This document shows positions 31,495 through 40,921 of a stretch of 64,000 nucleotides of DNA, piece after piece. The position numbers and the translations under genes were made by a program. The stretch spans positions 31,596,894 through 31,660,893 of the forward strand of contig CM020618.1 of the NCBI GenBank assembly GCA_009829735.1. The letters run 5' to 3'. The notes beneath the pieces are model-generated. The model saw nothing but the letters and a program-made list of their open reading frames with translations. It was not told the origin of the DNA and searched no databases. The DNA comes from Pyropia yezoensis (lineage: Eukaryota > Rhodophyta > Bangiophyceae > Bangiales > Bangiaceae). Position 1 is the stretch's first letter, and each line of letters starts with the position of its first letter.

Positions 31495-32067
31495 TGTAGC
31501 ATCCCTGGCCCCGACTTGGCGCCGACCCGGGACTGCAACCAGAGGGCACCAGGTGCCAGAACACGCCCGCCGTGTGGCGATGGTTGGCGGCCGTGGCCCG
31601 TGCCCGGCACTGGGATGCGGTGGACTACGCTATCCACACGCGAGAGAGGGATTTCTGATGTGTTTTTGCATATTTGTGAGGGACTTGATTTGAGAGAATT
31701 TGAGTGTGAGATTAGTGAGTGGGAATAGAATTAGTAGTGATAGTGGCCCCCGACCTGACGAGGTTAGACTCGGGTCGGGGCCACTCGGGGTTATGGGGGG
31801 GGCTACCGGGCCAACGTGCCGGGGTTCCCCCAGATGCACGTTAAGAAGGACAGCGAGGCGCCCTCGGCCCGCGCCCTCAGGGAAAAAGACAACTGCGCGT
31901 TTGCTTTCCTCTTCCCCGTGTGCACTACCGTGCGTATCTGTTTGCTCTGCGAGCAGGCACGTGAGGCAACAGGCATACCATTCTCGTAGTTCCCCTTTCT
32001 GCGTTACCTGTCCCTTTCCCCCGAGGGATATTGACACGTGTCTGAGAGGATCGAGTTTTATACCACA
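31495..32067 (+). repeat. 3' LTR of element B
   Basis: This 573-bp LTR differs from 16543-17115 at two positions by eye (one in the GTTAAG run, one beside the TATA box). It is followed by the CTTCC duplication and then by element A gag. Confidence 0.95.
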
Positions 32068-33763
32068 CTTCCCTTGCCAGAGCCTCCGTGATGCTCTGTA
32101 AGGTTGCCACTCGGATTGCATGTACCTGTGCCTTGTCCATCTTGGAGGGTGCCCGCCGGTCAGCCCAGTTGACCGCCTTTGCAAACACCAGTCCTTGACG
32201 CTTGAGTTTCTCCTGGAGGTCCTTGGGAATGGTCGGGCACTGGTAGGACATGTGATCCTCCTTCTGGCACAGCCAACAAGACCGGAACCGCTGGTTCTTG
32301 ACTTGCTCGGGGGCGACCAGGGATGGTTGCTCCTTAGAAACGAAGCCGCCCCACTTGTCCCCTGACCCCATGGGTGAGGCCTCGCCAACTGCGAGTACTG
32401 GCACAGGGCTATCACCTCCCTTATACTTGTCGGGTCCGGGTCGAACTCGCGACAACGGCTTGGGAGTTGATACCATGGGAGCTTGGAGGGCCCTGGCTTG
32501 CCGGTACTTGCCCTGGGTGTAGGCCATCAACTGCTGGAAGGTATGTTCTTGATGTTCCTGGTTGTAGTTCTCCGCATCCACTTGAAGATATTCAGGAAGC
32601 CCCTCCGAGAAGATCATCTTGAGCCTGTCCTCAGGGTAAACGTTGCCACAAGCATCGCTCATCTCCCGGACACGACGGGCGAACGCCTCTGGAGTCTCTT
32701 GTCTTTCCATGGTTGCCCGGTTCAGCCTGCCGACTGCTTTACGCAGAGAGTCCGCGTCAGCGTAGTTGGACAGGAGCCAGTTGACCGCCTCCGGATAACT
32801 CGCGACGGTACGTCCGACAATGTGTCCGGCAGAGTCTGGTAGAACCTGTGCAAACCGCTGTTCCGCTTCTCCGGTCATGAAGTTAACCAGGAGGTAGAGA
32901 GCCTTGCCCTCGGACACATCGTTGTCATTGCATGCCTTGACAAACCGGCGCAGGAAGGCAAAGATAAGCGCCGGTCTCTTCCCGGAAAACTTAGGATGTC
33001 CCCCGAAGCTCGGCTGCATTCGCCGGTTCAGGGACGCCATCTTCTTAGCCATCTTCCGGGTGTAACCTTGGTCTTGGTTCTCCAGCCGGTAGTTACCCCA
33101 ATACGTGACCTTGTTCAGGGTGGCATCTCCCACTTGGTGGGCAGGGAAGTCAAACTCGACTAGCCTGCGCCGGGTGGGACCGGGAGATGCATCCCAATCA
33201 TATCCCTCCTCAGAGCTGGAGGAACTGGTCTCGCTGGTGCTAGAGCGACGGCGATGACGCCGACGCCTTCGGCTGCTCCGGTTACCGGTCTTGGAGCTCC
33301 CCGCCCCATAGGATGCAAGGGGAGGAAAAGCTTGGCCGGTCCCAGGAGTCGAGGTCTCAGGGAGACCCGTAGAACCAGTCACAACGGTGCCTCTGGCATC
33401 GCTAGTGCCCACAGGAAGAGGTGTATACACCCAGCTGCCATGTGTGGGTCCAGGAGTAAACACACCAGGGGCTATCCCTGGAGGTTGAGGAGTAGAACCG
33501 ACAGGAGGGAGACGTCTGCTGCGAGCGGACTCAAACGCCGTTGACCCCGGGGTGGCTCCCACAGGAGGAACAGCCGGAGGAACGGGAGCAGGTGGCGCTT
33601 GGCCGCCTGTGGACTCCAGTCCGCTACCGGATGTCACACCCAGGTCTGCTTCACCCGTAGGGAGAACGCCGGGTTGGGCACCGTCCCCCGCGGTGACCAG
33701 GGATGCGTGAAGGGACGCGGGGTCTACCCCTTCGGGCACCGTCGTGCCAGGGAGGGTAGCCAT
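32068..33763 (-). pseudogene. Element A gag, main part, disrupted by element B
   Basis: The ATG at 33763 starts MATLPGTTVPEGVDPASL and the frame is open through the capsid-like region and the zinc knuckle (CWLCQKEDHMSYQC). It runs to 32068, where element B begins; the frame then reads into the B LTR. The remaining C-terminal codons are at 16542-16473. Joined across the insertion minus one target copy, the length equals that of gag in B (587 codons with stop). The codon mutated to TGA in B is CGA here. Confidence 0.93.
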
Positions 33764-33954
33764 GTTGGTCTCTTGACAGCCACAGTCCAGTTGCCTGCGT
33801 GTCCAAAGATCGCCAGACCACAAGAGAGGGGTTGGAGAGCCAGGAACGGGATTCCCGTGAACGGGTGCAAATAATTCCCAAACCACAGAAAAAGACAGAA
33901 CAGGAACAACCCAACCGCTGCTCCCAAATGTCTCTTCTCAAACACTCCAATCAT

Positions 33955-33971
33955 CCCCTGCTGCTCCACCA
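33955..33971 (-). other. Primer-binding site of element A
   Basis: The minus strand reads TGGTGGAGCAGCAGGGG, 4 nt inside the 5' LTR and identical to the site in element B, so both elements use the same tRNA primer. Confidence 0.75.
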
Positions 33972-33975
33972 AATA

Positions 33976-34546
33976 TGTCGTATAAAACTCGATCCTCTCA
34001 GACACGTTTCAATATCCCTCGGGGGAAAGGGACAGGTAACACAGAAAGGGGAACTACGGGAATGGTATGCCTGTTGCCTCACGTGCCTGCTCGCAGAGCA
34101 AACAGATACGCACGGTAGTGCACACGGGGATGAGGAAAGCAAACGCGCAGTTGTCTTTTTCCTGAGGGCGCGGGCCAAGGGCGCCTCGCTGTCCCTCTTA
34201 ACGTGCATCTGGGGGAGCCTCGGCACGTTGGCCAGGTAGCCCCCCCATACCCCCGAGTGGCCCCGACCCGAGTCTAACCTCGTCAGGTCGGGGGCCACTA
34301 TCACCACTAATTCTGTTCCCACTCACTAATCTCACACTCAAATTCTCTCAAATCAAGTCCCTCACAAGTATGCAAAAACCCATCAGCAATCCCTCTCTTA
34401 TGTGTGGATAGCGTAGTCCACCGCATCCCAGTGCCGGGCACGGGCCACGGCCGCCAACCATCACCACACGGCGGGCGTGTTCTGGCACCTGGTGCCCTCT
34501 GGTTGTAGTCCCGGGTCGGCGCCAAGTCGGGGCCAGGGATGCTACA
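33976..34546 (-). repeat. 5' LTR of element A
   Basis: This 571-bp LTR pairs with 9367-9937 (about eight differences by eye) and is followed by the TGCCC duplication at 34547-34551. Its inner edge reads TGTCGTATAAAAC, one base different from the other LTRs. Confidence 0.95.
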
Positions 34547-34551
34547 TGCCC

Positions 34552-36527
34552 GTCCGCGTGGACTTATTATTTAATATTAAGTCATCGCTAGCCATGGTAC
34601 GTGTCTCAGACAGCTCAGATGCGCTCCATTTCGACCTCCGTTTCGGAGTGAAACCAGCTCCTGGGGCTGTGCTGACAGCCTCTCATTATAGCCCCTGCCA
34701 GATTGACGCGACTGCTGTGCGTCAAAAAGTTCGCGTCGTTCGTTTCTCCGATGCACACTCTCGATGTCACCCCCGCTCACGCATAGTCAACGGTAGGGCG
34801 TCCTGCTTTTCTGGGTTTTCAAGATGACTGCGGTGTCTGGTTGGCTCCCCAGTTCAATTACGACCGTTCACTGGCCAGATGTACCTTTGTCATCCTGAGC
34901 TGCATGTCTTCCACTTGGCCGCCCGTATTTCGAGTAGGAAAAGAACGTGTCTGGGTTGAGCCCTCTTATGAGCCTCGGAAGAGGGGGGCGGGTGTCGACT
35001 TCCTCTCAAAGTATGGGCTACTTTGTGATCTCATGGGCGAGAAGTCGTCGTCTGCGCCTTCGTCGTCAACACGGTCTGCGACCGCGGGCGCATCCCTGTA
35101 TGAGGCGGGAGTCCGGACGCGACGAGCCGCCTCCGAGGCGTCCGTTCCGTCGCCCACGGCCGCGCACGGGGGGCACGGGTCCACCCCGCGTCACCTTACG
35201 TCCACGATTGCGCGGCCGGCCTCTGGGGCGTCGTCCCCCGCCGCTGCGACGGCAGTTGTCCCTGCATGGCCGGGTCGGCCTGCTCTCCTCTTCGCCTGTG
35301 CTGTTCTTTTGGCCGCTTTGCGGGCAGCGGCGGCCCCGGCGGGTGTCGGGGGCTGAACCCACCGCAGGAAGAAAGTGCAGTGACTGCACCAGCGACGCGG
35401 ATCCGCGGACTGCCTGGGCAGGCACATGTTGGCGACAAACGCCACAACGCCCGCGACAACGCCCGCTACATCGCGCGCGCGCGGGCAAGCTGTGATCCGG
35501 CGAATCAAAAGTTGTCCTCGACCCCTCTCAGAGAGGCCGTGGAGGCCGAAATTGGGACGCGCCAGCTTTCACAGCGGCCGGGACCTGGGAAGTTGGGACG
35601 CGTCCCAGCTTGGGTTTTTGCGGCCTCTGTGAGCGAAGGCCATCTCCGAGGACCACTCATATTCTAGCACGTTGCACCGGATTTTTCAAACGGGTGATGT
35701 AAAGCTCAGACCAGGCTCAAAACCAGAAGAGCAGGCTTGACTATGTGTGCGCTCTGCGGCCCGTATTACATAAGTCCAGGGGGTCTTGATGACGAAGATC
35801 GGAAAGTGAGTTCGGAAAGCTCCACCCTCCAACGAACGTCTCGCACGTTGATCTGTAAATTAAGCTCTCGGAACGTCGGAACGCCTGTTGTTGGCTGCGC
35901 TCTTATTGCGGTTCTCCCAGTTTTGTCCCATGTGTACAAGAGCAAGAGCAAACTGTGTTTGACCAATGATGTGACTAAAATGCTGACTCTCTGGCCAATG
36001 CCTGCTCTGCATGAGGGTCCGTTGTTGTACGAACAGTGTGATCGGGGGTTCTCTCGGGATTTTTAACCACTTCGATGGCAAAACAAGCACCGGCTGAGCG
36101 CTTCGGACTGTTCTTGACAGAGATGACCTGAGATGAAGGGCCAACCGGCGAGATCCGGTGAAAAAACAAGAGTGTTTTGACCAACCAGCGTTCGTTGCGA
36201 GAGCAATTGTGGCCATAGCCAATCATCAGGTTCTTCCGACAGACGTGTTTCAGCACGTCATTGGTAAGCCCTCTGCTGCGAGCATGCGATTGGCCCTTGT
36301 TCTTGTACACTTGCTCTTGCTCTTGTCCACATGGGACAAAATTCGGAAAACTGCAATACTTGTCCAATTTGACACGCCCGGTTCGACGTGTGACCAAATC
36401 GGAAAAACGATCTCTGCGGTGCCGATTTATGGTCATCTGTCGACTTCGTCGCTGAACGGCTGTGTGGCGCGCTACAGAAAAATGCTCACAGCTTTGCCGT
36501 TGGGGCGAGTAGAGTCCCACAGGCGCC
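34552..36527. other. No supported gene; contains a degenerate inverted repeat
   Basis: Reading frames over 34841-35670 on both strands lack domains and appear to be GC-driven. From about 35700 the DNA is less GC-rich and includes the inverted repeat annotated separately. Confidence 0.4.
35921..36341. repeat. Inverted repeat, about 31-bp core arms, 360-bp spacer
   Basis: TTTTGTCCCATGTGTACAAG (start of the left core, 35921-35951) matches the reverse complement of 36311-36341 with one mismatch in 31. A second matching block (ACCAATGATGTG versus ACCAATGACGTG) lies inside each arm at a different offset. This suggests a decayed foldback or MITE-like element. Confidence 0.6.
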
Positions 36528-36785
36528 ATGGGGAGAAAGCTCAGAACCCCTCTGAGCCCCCAGCAGGTGGGAGCCATGCACAAGATGGTCGCAACCGGAA
36601 AGTTCTATGGCGCCATCGCCTTCTTTTTGACCCAAAAGCAGAGAACGGTTGCCTACGTGACGGTACGGGCCGGGTGCCCCAATACTGTGCCTCACAAGGA
36701 CACCAGAGGCCTTCCGAAGGCTATTAGCCCTCAAGAGCTCCAAGGCCTCAACGGATGGAGAACGACAACCCTTTCGCGGCAATGA
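36528..36785 (+). pseudogene. Fragment resembling the HTH domain of a Tc1/mariner-like transposase
   Basis: An ATG-started 85-codon frame begins MGRKLRTPLSPQQVGAMHKM and continues FYGAIAFFLTQKQRTVAYV before a GLPKAISPQEL segment. The pattern (basic start, LS..E/Q, helix-turn-helix, then a linker of the RP..LSP type) resembles N-terminal DNA-binding domains of Tc1/mariner-like transposases. The frame stops where the second HTH would begin, and no DDE/D domain follows. It could instead be a chance frame. Confidence 0.35.
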
Positions 36786-37532
36786 CCGAGACAGCGGAAA
36801 AGCTCAATAGGGAGCGAACCAAGCCTCTGGCGGGGTCCTCCCTCCCTCCAGTGCTCCTTTACACCGTATGAAGGACCGTGAAGGTGTTGGCTGTGTCGTC
36901 CCATACCCCCGCCAGAACATGGCTCGCGGGGTGTGCGCGGTGGTGGCGGCCAGAGGGGCATGCACTAAATGTAGATTCCATATAGCTAGGCCGGTCAAGA
37001 ATAAGGCATAACCACGGCGTTAATGATCGCTTCAAGCTGAAACTGTTTCACATTGCTCTTTGATGTGCCTCGGTACTGTGCTCTCGAAGAAAGCACTCAA
37101 AAGCACTGTGAAGCGTCCGTATGGCAGTCATATTGCGCTTTGTGTCCTTTTATTCTTCTTGCAGCGGCTCGCGATGCGATGTTCCGGACTTTTGTCGCAT
37201 CACATACGAATGGTCAAGATCTCTTCAGGGGGGCTACTAAATAAATTGCTTGTGCGACTTGTGTCCTTCGATGGGGAGGGGATGGGCCGGGGTCGGATCT
37301 TGCGACGATTGCGGCTCCCGGCGGGGGCGCGGCCGGGCGGTGGCGGTGCACATGCATCAATCTGTGGCGCAGGGGGGGGGATTGCCTGCGGCTTCCTATG
37401 GCACGACAGAGGCAGGACGTCGCTACCTGCAACAGCGTGGCGGAGGGCGGGTGGCGGGAGGTGGTCTATCATGGACTTTCGGTCATTGTACGCAACAACA
37501 ACAGAGAAACAAACAAACGGCTGAGGGCTCCC
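36786..37532. other. No supported gene
   Basis: Mixed composition; no domain or repeat of note was recognised. Confidence 0.4.
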
Positions 37533-37979
37533 TCAGCCTTCCTCCTCATCGTCCATACCCTCTGAGCCCCCATCTGAACCGTCATCCTCTTCGCTCTCCG
37601 AACCCTCATCGTCGGCATTCACCCCATCCAAAGTAAGAATTGAGCGGTTTTCGTATTGAGCGTACACCGCCGCCCGCGCACGAGCGAGCTCCTCAGGAGG
37701 GATTCGTCGGGGTGAGGTCCGCGTGGGTGCCTCTCCACCGCCGGGCAGTCTATTTGCGTGCCCCTCCTCAGCCACGCGCCGCACGGTGCGCTCACTCACC
37801 CCCGTCGCGTCTATCGTCCGCTGGACAACACGATGCAGTCCAGATGCGCGCCCCTCCCTGCGCTCCCGCTCAAAGAATGCGCGCACATTAGCGATAATCA
37901 CCGCACACTCCTTGGTCAGGCGCCCCACCGCGGGGTCCCTCGTGCGCGCGGCCGCATTCACACGCCGAGGGGAAGGCAT
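37533..37979 (-). CDS. Small helix-turn-helix protein with acidic tail, probably transposon-derived
   Basis: An ATG at 37979 opens a 148-residue frame. Residues 20-72 (LTKECAVIIANVRAFFERER, then VQRTIDATGVSERTVRRVAE) form a clear helix-turn-helix of the kind found at the N-terminus of Tc1/mariner- and DDE_3-type transposases. It is followed by a basic Arg/Thr linker and a Glu/Asp/Ser-rich tail to the stop at 37533. No catalytic DDE domain follows within this frame. It may be a truncated transposase or a domesticated DNA-binding protein. Confidence 0.5.
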   Translation of the reverse strand: MPSPRRVNAAARTRDPAVGRLTKECAVIIANVRAFFERERREGRASGLHRVVQRTIDATGVSERTVRRVAEEGHANRLPGGGEAPTRTSPRRIPPEELARARAAVYAQYENRSILTLDGVNADDEGSESEEDDGSDGGSEGMDDEEEG

Positions 37980-38957
37980 AGTGCCGAGCCTCGCGTGCCC
38001 GCGGCAAGGGTGCGCAGTGCTCGGGAATCGGGTGCGGGGTGCGTGACGAGGCGCCTCTGGGACCCACTGTGGGGCACCTGGTCAGAGATGCTGAAGGATC
38101 AAGAAAGGCGGGCACTCTGCGGGTGGATCAAGGTGGGATCTCTGGACTGAGCGGGCAGGCTCAAGTTGGACTTGGACGTAAAGTAGCCCCCGTCATGTGT
38201 TGCATGGACCAGATTTGATGTTGCAATCGGGTCAGAAGCCTCTCGTCTGCCTGATCTAACGGCGCTTCTTCCTCGCCCTCTCCTGCAGCGCAGAACTGGG
38301 GAGACGACCCACTGGTGCCAAAAAATTGCGACCAGTCGCGTCCTAACACGTTTTGCAAAGATGCCACTCGTCGAGAGTTGCTTATACACTGTCACGGGCT
38401 CTTTCAGTGCAAAACATACCCCGATTTTGTGACGCACGTAGCGCAGAAATATTTCTCACACTTTCCTTACACAGCGAATGCCCCAGCTCGGCGCAGAATC
38501 GGAAAGCCTGTGAGTTGTGCTTCCCTTTGAAAGAAGAGCAGAGTAAGAAAAAGAAGTATCTTCGGAGCTATAGCGGGTCAAACATGGGACGTGCAAACCG
38601 GCCTAGCTATATGGAATACACCTTTAAGTCTTTCTGGGTTTACTGCACCGTGAAGGACGGTTCTAAGCAGGATCAAAAAGAGTCTCAGGATTGGCCGTCG
38701 TGGGTTGACAAAAAATATTGGGTAGGTACTGTACAAAAAGCTTTAATTTTGCGGGACGACGCCGCGGTGCCCCTCTCCCCCCGCGCGAGCGGCGGCGTCG
38801 TTGCCGGGTTGCCACATCCCTCCCGCCGAGGCGACCGCGCTGGTCACCGCCGCCGCATCGGAGGGCCTCCGCGGCGTCGCCGCCGGCTGAGCGATGCCGG
38901 CCCAGGCGGCAGAGCCGCTTGCGGCGGTCGTCGCCCGGCGGGGGAGCCCCCTCCTGA
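37980..38957. other. No supported gene
   Basis: Long plus-strand frames across 38353-39612 lack recognisable domains. The interval ends at the left TIR of the next transposon. Confidence 0.4.
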
Positions 38958-38990
38958 CCTAAGGGAACAAAACCGCGACAAAACCGCGAT
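38958..38990 (+). repeat. Left terminal inverted repeat
   Basis: It begins CCTAAGGGAACAAAACCGCG and contains two CCGCGA units. It is a perfect reverse complement of 44273-44305. Confidence 0.9.
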
Positions 38991-39230
38991 CCGTGATCCG
39001 CACCCACAGTCAGCCAGTCGGGGGCCAGAACCGCGACAAAACCGCGATCGATTGCAGTTTGATTGGCTCACAGCCGCCCTCGGAGGTGTGAGCAACGGGA
39101 GCAACGGGACCTCGGACGTTGCTTACAGAGGCGAGACGACGGCCGCACGACAGTCCGTGTGTGTTTTCGCGTCGTGCGCATTCTTGTTTTTTCTCGTCGA
39201 TACAACAGTGGCTGTTTATTTTCTCATCTC

Positions 39231-40433
39231 CTACTGCTCGACCTCGCTGACAAATGCCAGCTGCTGCTGTGCCAGCTGCTGCTCTCGCGTCCCCACGATG
39301 GCAGCGCCGCCGCCGTTGCCCTCCGCAGCAGCAGCAGGCGCAACCGACGCAGCGGCGGCGGCAGCCACGGCAGGATTGCCGTCCCTGGGGGCAGCAGCGG
39401 CAAGGCCAACCGGAGCAGCGGCAGGGCCATCCGCGGCGGCCACGGCCGCCGCCGATGCGCGGCGAGATGACCTGCGCCGCTGCTGCAGCTGGTGGTGGCG
39501 CAGGCCACGAAACAGCACCGCGCACGCCCCCCAGCTCGACTCACACAGAGCGAACCGCGGCAGACGGCCCTCTAGATACTCTACCGCCGCACGTAGCCGG
39601 TCCTCTGGGTGAGAGCAGAAGGGGACGGTGGACCGCATAATCTGGTGGGTGGCAAATGCCGCCCGGGTCCGCACCATCCGTCCGTCGGCGCGGGTGAGCT
39701 GCAGCTCCTGCCGCTTGAAAACGTTGATCTTCTGCAGGGGTCGGCCGGGGTGGTCCAGTAGCCGATCCCCCCCGAGGAAGATCCCCCCCCGCCCACTCGT
39801 GTGACGCCGGGCACTCGGCCCGGCGTCTCGCCCAGCAGCAGGCGGTGGACGAGGGGTACCGGGGGCGGCCAAAGGAGGGGTGGGTCCCTCCGGCGGAACG
39901 GGGGGGAGGGCATCTGGGGGGGGGGGGGGGGGGTGGGGGGGGGGGGGCATCGGCGGGTACCCCGGCGACCAGGGGTAAACCGACAGCACGCGGATCCACA
40001 AGAGCTGCAGCAATCTGCGCTGCCGCCATCAAGCCATCCAAGTCTGAAAAGCAGCGATCCACACAGAAACAAAACCACCAAAAAAAAGGTACAAACGCAT
40101 CAGCAACAGCACACCGAAAAGGCATACACGCTACGCCAGCCACGCACTAAAGGGAGAACAGGGGGGGGGGAGGGGGAAGGAGGGGTGAGATCCGCAGCCC
40201 AGGGTCAACATGAGACGCAGGCACGGTGCTTACCATTGCCAGATGGTTGACGGGGGGAGTTCCTCGTCGGTGCGCGTGCTCGTGACGGCATGGTACACGG
40301 CGGTGGTGGGGAGAATCGCGAACACAGCGCGTCCGGCAACGGCGCCAAAGACAAGCTGCGGCAGCAACGAGATGAAGACAACGTCGTGGGGTGACGCGTG
40401 CACGGTTGGGACGGACGTGAGTGGGCAAGCCAC
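39231..40433 (-). CDS. Probable spliced gene of unknown function inside the transposon
   Basis: I do not recognise the product. One exon-like block ends at about 40234 with a GTAAGC donor (coding LVFGAVAGRAVFAILPTTAV, then STIWQ), and a pyrimidine-rich acceptor (CTTTTCAG) lies near 40052. The following exon reads LDGLMAAAQIAAALVDPRAV, then a Pro run, then GRPLQKINVFKRQELQLTRA, PEDRLRAAVEYLEGRLPRFA and an Ala/Gln-rich tail, with the stop at 39231. The poly-C tract around 39921-39948 changes frame, so either its length is misread or the gene is broken. More exons may lie upstream (a GTGAGT donor-like site near 40594). It could be an accessory transposon gene or a captured host fragment. Confidence 0.4.
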
Positions 40434-40921
40434 GAAAGCGCGCGGGCGGCAGAGCCAAGGGAGGCCAGCAAGAAAACGTGGAGGCTTGACGATTTAATTT
40501 ATCTAATTTGGAAATTGTAATAATTATGCATTGTGCTTACAGAGTACAAAGTCCTGCAAACGAAGAGCACGACGCGCTTTTCTGTCGAGGCTACTCACAT
40601 CCGTCGCGCCCGCCGCCCGCGCCGCGTCGCGGGGCGCACCCAACCGATGAACAAAGACAGAGGCCCGGCCTGACGGGTGCACGGCGGGACGGCGTGCGGC
40701 GCGGTCTCCGCAGCATTCTGCAGGCGGCGTTTGGGAGCGGCCACGTCCCGCCCCCGCCGCGGCTGCGGGGAAGCACATCCCGCAAGGTCTGCTCCCACCG
40801 CCGCCCAACCACCCTCAGAAAAGAGACGTCAACTGTGTTCTCTTTGCGTCACGGCAATGCTAAGTCCTACTGAAAACGGTCCATGGAAAGAGGCGACTGA
40901 CGAGAACCAAAGGATAGTTTT

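Larger units (their letters stand above)
16543..32067 (+). mobile_element. Element B: younger chromodomain LTR retrotransposon nested in element A, with assembly gap
   Basis: Plus-strand order: 5' LTR (16543-17115), PBS (17120-17136), gag (17325-19085), pol (19214-23173), antisense ORF (25436-23319), partial LTR (25624-25736), 500 N, then pol again from its RT domain (26237-29042), antisense ORF (31305-29188), PPT and 3' LTR (31495-32067). CTTCC duplications at 16538-16542 and 32068-32072 bound it. The outer LTRs differ at only two of 573 positions by eye. The segment after the gap repeats the segment before it almost exactly, so the true element is probably about 9.6 kb. Confidence 0.92.
9362..34551 (-). 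mobile_element. Element A: Ty3/gypsy chromodomain LTR retrotransposon with antisense ORF, interrupted by element B
   Basis: The minus-strand element runs from its 5' LTR (33976-34546) through PBS (33955-33971), gag (33763-32068 and 16542-16473) and pol (16344-12385), then an opposite-strand ORF (10122-12239), PPT (9941-9950) and 3' LTR (9367-9937). Perfect TGCCC duplications at 9362-9366 and 34547-34551 prove the boundaries. Element B occupies 16543-32067. The two LTRs differ at roughly eight positions by eye, against two for B, so A is the older insertion, as nesting requires. Pol and the antisense ORF are full length; gag is split by B. Confidence 0.93.

Noticed and set aside
34841..35670. 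Overlapping frames on both strands right of element A
   Set aside because: No domain, no consistent start context, and overlapping alternatives of similar length.
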